NCBI GenBank assembly: GCA_028871475.1
Contig: JAGWMZ010000005.1
Location: 124,001-188,000, forward strand
Reading direction: 5' to 3'
Source: Sphingomonadales bacterium
GTDB lineage: Bacteria; Pseudomonadota; Alphaproteobacteria; Sphingomonadales; Sphingomonadaceae
DNA: 64,000 bases
The notes under the pieces are model-generated. The model saw only the letters and a program-made list of their open reading frames with translations, was not told where the DNA came from and ran no database searches. Made by a program: the position numbers and the translations under genes. Below, piece after piece: positions 62,033 through 64,000 of this stretch. The stretch's first letter is position 1. The number at the start of each line of letters is the position of its first letter.

Positions 62033-64000
62033 TTATGCGCGCAACACCGCATCCTGCTTGGCTGCGGCAGTCACCACCTTGTCGGTGATCGCCTTGAGAT
62101 CAGCGTCGGTATAGCTCTTCTCGCCCGGTTGCAGCGTGACTTCGATGGCCAGGCTCTTCTGCCCTTCCGGCACGCCGTTCCCGCGGAAGTCGTCAAACAC
62201 CCGCGCGCCAACGATGTTCACCTTGTCCGCCCCGCGCACCGCGCGCAGCACATCGCCCGCCGCCCGCGCCACGGGCACCAGGAAGGCGAAATCGCGCTTC
62301 ACCGCCTGAAGCGCAGGGGGGGCATAGTTGACGCGGGCAAAGCCGGCCGCGCCCTTCTTGGCGGGAATCGCATCGAGATAGATCTCGGCCACCACCACCG
62401 GCACGTCGATGTCGAAAGCGGCCAGGGTCGAGGGATGCAGCACGCCGAAACGCGCCAGCACATTCTTGGGCCCAAGGCGCAGCGTGGCGGACTGGCCGGG
62501 GTGGAACTGATCCCCCGCCTCGCCCATCAGTTGCAGATTGTCGACCGGCGCCCCGGCTTCGGCCAGCAGGGCAAGCGCCTCGGCCTTGGCATCGAAGGCG
62601 TCAAACGCCTGCGGCTTGCCCGTGGCCCAGCCACGCGGCGTGCGCTCACCGGCCAGCACAACCGCCAGCGTCAGCTTCTCATCGCTCCGTCCGTCAGCGC
62701 CACGCAGATAACGCCGCCCGATCTCGAACAGGCGCAGCGAGGTCGCGCCACGCGCCACATTGCGACGCACAGCCGAAAGCAGACCCGGCAGCAGCGAAGG
62801 CCGCATCGCCTTCAAGTCCTCGCTGATCGGGTTCGACAGCACCCACAGGTCACCGGCGGCGAAATGCTCCGCCTCAGCCACGGGCAGGAACGACCAGGTC
62901 ACCGCCTCGTTCAGCCCACGCGCAGCCGCCGCGCGGCGCACCTTGCGCTCCAGCTTCTGGGCCGGGGTCGCCGTGGGCCGCGCCACGCCATCGGCGCGGG
63001 GCAGCGGCACGCTCTCCACCTTGTCGATGCCGTAAATGCGCACGACTTCCTCGACGATATCGGGCGCTCCATCCACATCGGGGCGCCATCCGGGCACGAT
63101 GACCGACCAGTCATCACCCGCCACAAAGCCCAGAGCGGCGAGAATGCGCTTCTGCTCTTCCGGCGCGATGGCCACACCGCCCAGCGTTTCGGCCAGCATG
63201 GGGTCATAGGCCACCACCTTGGGCGTGGCCGGCGCTTCACCCGCGCGCACCACGTCAGACGCCTCACCGCCGCAGATTTCCAGCACCAGCCCTGTCAGCA
63301 GGTCGAGGCCAGTGTCAAGGAAAGCGGGATCGACCCCACGCTCGAAACGGCTGCGCGCATCGCTGGTCAGGTTCAGCTTGCGGCCCGTGGCGGCAATCCG
63401 CTCGGGGTTGAAATAGGCGATTTCCAGCAGGACATCGGTGGTGTCGTCAGAGCAGCCCGAATGCTCGCCGCCCATGATGCCGGCGATGTCATGCACGCCC
63501 GCATCGTCAGCAATCACCGTCATGCTCGCGTCAAGCGTATATTCCTTGCCGTTGAGCGCGAGACAGGTCTCGCCATCCTTGGCCGCGCGCGCCACCACCG
63601 GGCCTATCAGCTTGGACAGATCATAGGCATGCGCCGGGCGGCCATAGGACAGCATCACAAGGTTGGTGATGTCCACCAGCGCCGAGATCGGGCGCTGGCC
63701 CGCGCTCTTGAGGCGCGCCTGCAGCCATTCCGGGCTGGGGCCGTTCTTCACGCCCTTGATGACGCGGCCATAGAAGGCCGGGCAACCATCGGCATCCTGC
63801 GTGGCGATCTCCACCGGGCAGGGGAAGCTGCCCGCGATGCCGAGCGCGGCGATGGGCCGAAGCGTGCCCAGGCCAGCCGCGGCCAGATCGCGCGCAATGC
63901 CATAGACGCCCATGCAGTCCGGGCGGTTGGGCGTAATGGCAATGTCGAACACCGGATCGGCGCCATGGTAATCGGCGAAAGCGGTGCCGACGGGCGCGTC
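62033..64000 (-). CDS. pheT: Phenylalanyl-tRNA synthetase beta subunit, 5' end outside window
   Basis: 655 residues visible, with the reading frame open to the window end. Domains in order: editing domain/B3-B4 (PSPEWLQARLKSAG-type, LSYGRPAHAYDLSK), B5 (LETLGGVAIAPEEQKRIL), catalytic-like core (SVPLPRADGVARPT, AVTWSFL, LSNPISEDLKAMRPSLLP) and C-terminal FDX-ACB (LRAVRGADKVNIVGARVFDDF). The beta subunit of the heterotetramer carries editing and anticodon-recognition parts. pheS is expected just upstream, outside the window. Confidence 0.95.
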   Translation of the reverse strand, partial: DAPVGTAFADYHGADPVFDIAITPNRPDCMGVYGIARDLAAAGLGTLRPIAALGIAGSFPCPVEIATQDADGCPAFYGRVIKGVKNGPSPEWLQARLKSAGQRPISALVDITNLVMLSYGRPAHAYDLSKLIGPVVARAAKDGETCLALNGKEYTLDASMTVIADDAGVHDIAGIMGGEHSGCSDDTTDVLLEIAYFNPERIAATGRKLNLTSDARSRFERGVDPAFLDTGLDLLTGLVLEICGGEASDVVRAGEAPATPKVVAYDPMLAETLGGVAIAPEEQKRILAALGFVAGDDWSVIVPGWRPDVDGAPDIVEEVVRIYGIDKVESVPLPRADGVARPTATPAQKLERKVRRAAAARGLNEAVTWSFLPVAEAEHFAAGDLWVLSNPISEDLKAMRPSLLPGLLSAVRRNVARGATSLRLFEIGRRYLRGADGRSDEKLTLAVVLAGERTPRGWATGKPQAFDAFDAKAEALALLAEAGAPVDNLQLMGEAGDQFHPGQSATLRLGPKNVLARFGVLHPSTLAAFDIDVPVVVAEIYLDAIPAKKGAAGFARVNYAPPALQAVKRDFAFLVPVARAAGDVLRAVRGADKVNIVGARVFDDFRGNGVPEGQKSLAIEVTLQPGEKSYTDADLKAITDKVVTAAAKQDAVLRA

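Overview
The window is GC-rich alphaproteobacterial chromosome and most likely comes from the order Sphingomonadales (Novosphingobium/Sphingomonas-like). The case rests on a serine palmitoyltransferase beside a dedicated acyl carrier protein (sphingolipid synthesis), the cell-cycle regulators CtrA and DivK, a DUF4167/prmC/prfA/hisS block, a DksA that has lost most zinc-finger cysteines, and an alphaproteobacterial gene transfer agent (GTA) cluster. I saw no tRNA, rRNA, CRISPR array, insertion sequence or integrase.

Layout. 1-8.4 kb (all minus strand): the end of a universal stress protein gene, lnt-metK, then hisS-prfA-prmC and a DUF4167 protein. 8.5-11.8 kb (plus): exported M61 peptidase, DUF1345 membrane protein, pyrophosphatase. 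11.9-16.3 kb: pmbA/tldE, a small membrane protein, lptB and rpoN (sigma-54). 16.3-25.2 kb: HNH endonuclease, gluQ, HIG1-like protein with a corrinoid adenosyltransferase, hydroxyacyl-CoA dehydrogenase, mutS and maeB. The mutS-maeB segment is bracketed by two inverted pairs of REP-like hairpins. 25.4-35.2 kb: trmB, ctrA, an orphan peptide-binding lipoprotein, a PilZ protein, dksA, a Sel1-type protein, GNAT, RidA, HAD and DUF3572 genes, divK, then acp-spt. 35.2-35.9 kb: a YqaA-type membrane protein.

36.0-50.2 kb is a compact, one-directional GTA structural cluster of about 14 kb in the classical order: small and large terminase, portal, small DUF6127-like protein, protease, capsid, adaptor, tail terminator, tail tube, two chaperones, short tape measure, distal tail, hub, NlpC/P60 peptidase, host-specificity protein, and a DUF2793 protein. 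Many start/stop codons overlap as ATGA. Three departures from the Rhodobacter-type layout stand out. A roughly 550-residue domain is fused in front of the DUF2460 distal-tail domain while the g15-like protein is short. A 64-codon gene occupies the g7 slot. The capsid gene is flanked on both sides by strong hairpins.

50.4-64 kb: an OmpA-family protein with a 29-proline linker, queC, the argD-argF-hslO operon, a Gly/Arg-rich double cold-shock protein, a DUF442 phosphatase-like protein, glnK-amt, prfC, an aldose-1-epimerase relative and the 3' part of pheT. glnK-amt has a near-perfect sigma-54 promoter and an upstream palindrome of the NtrC type. That links it plausibly to the rpoN gene in the same window. 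CtrA-like boxes lie upstream of ctrA itself and of the Sel1-type gene. Functional calls are from residue motifs, length and gene order; no database search was run.
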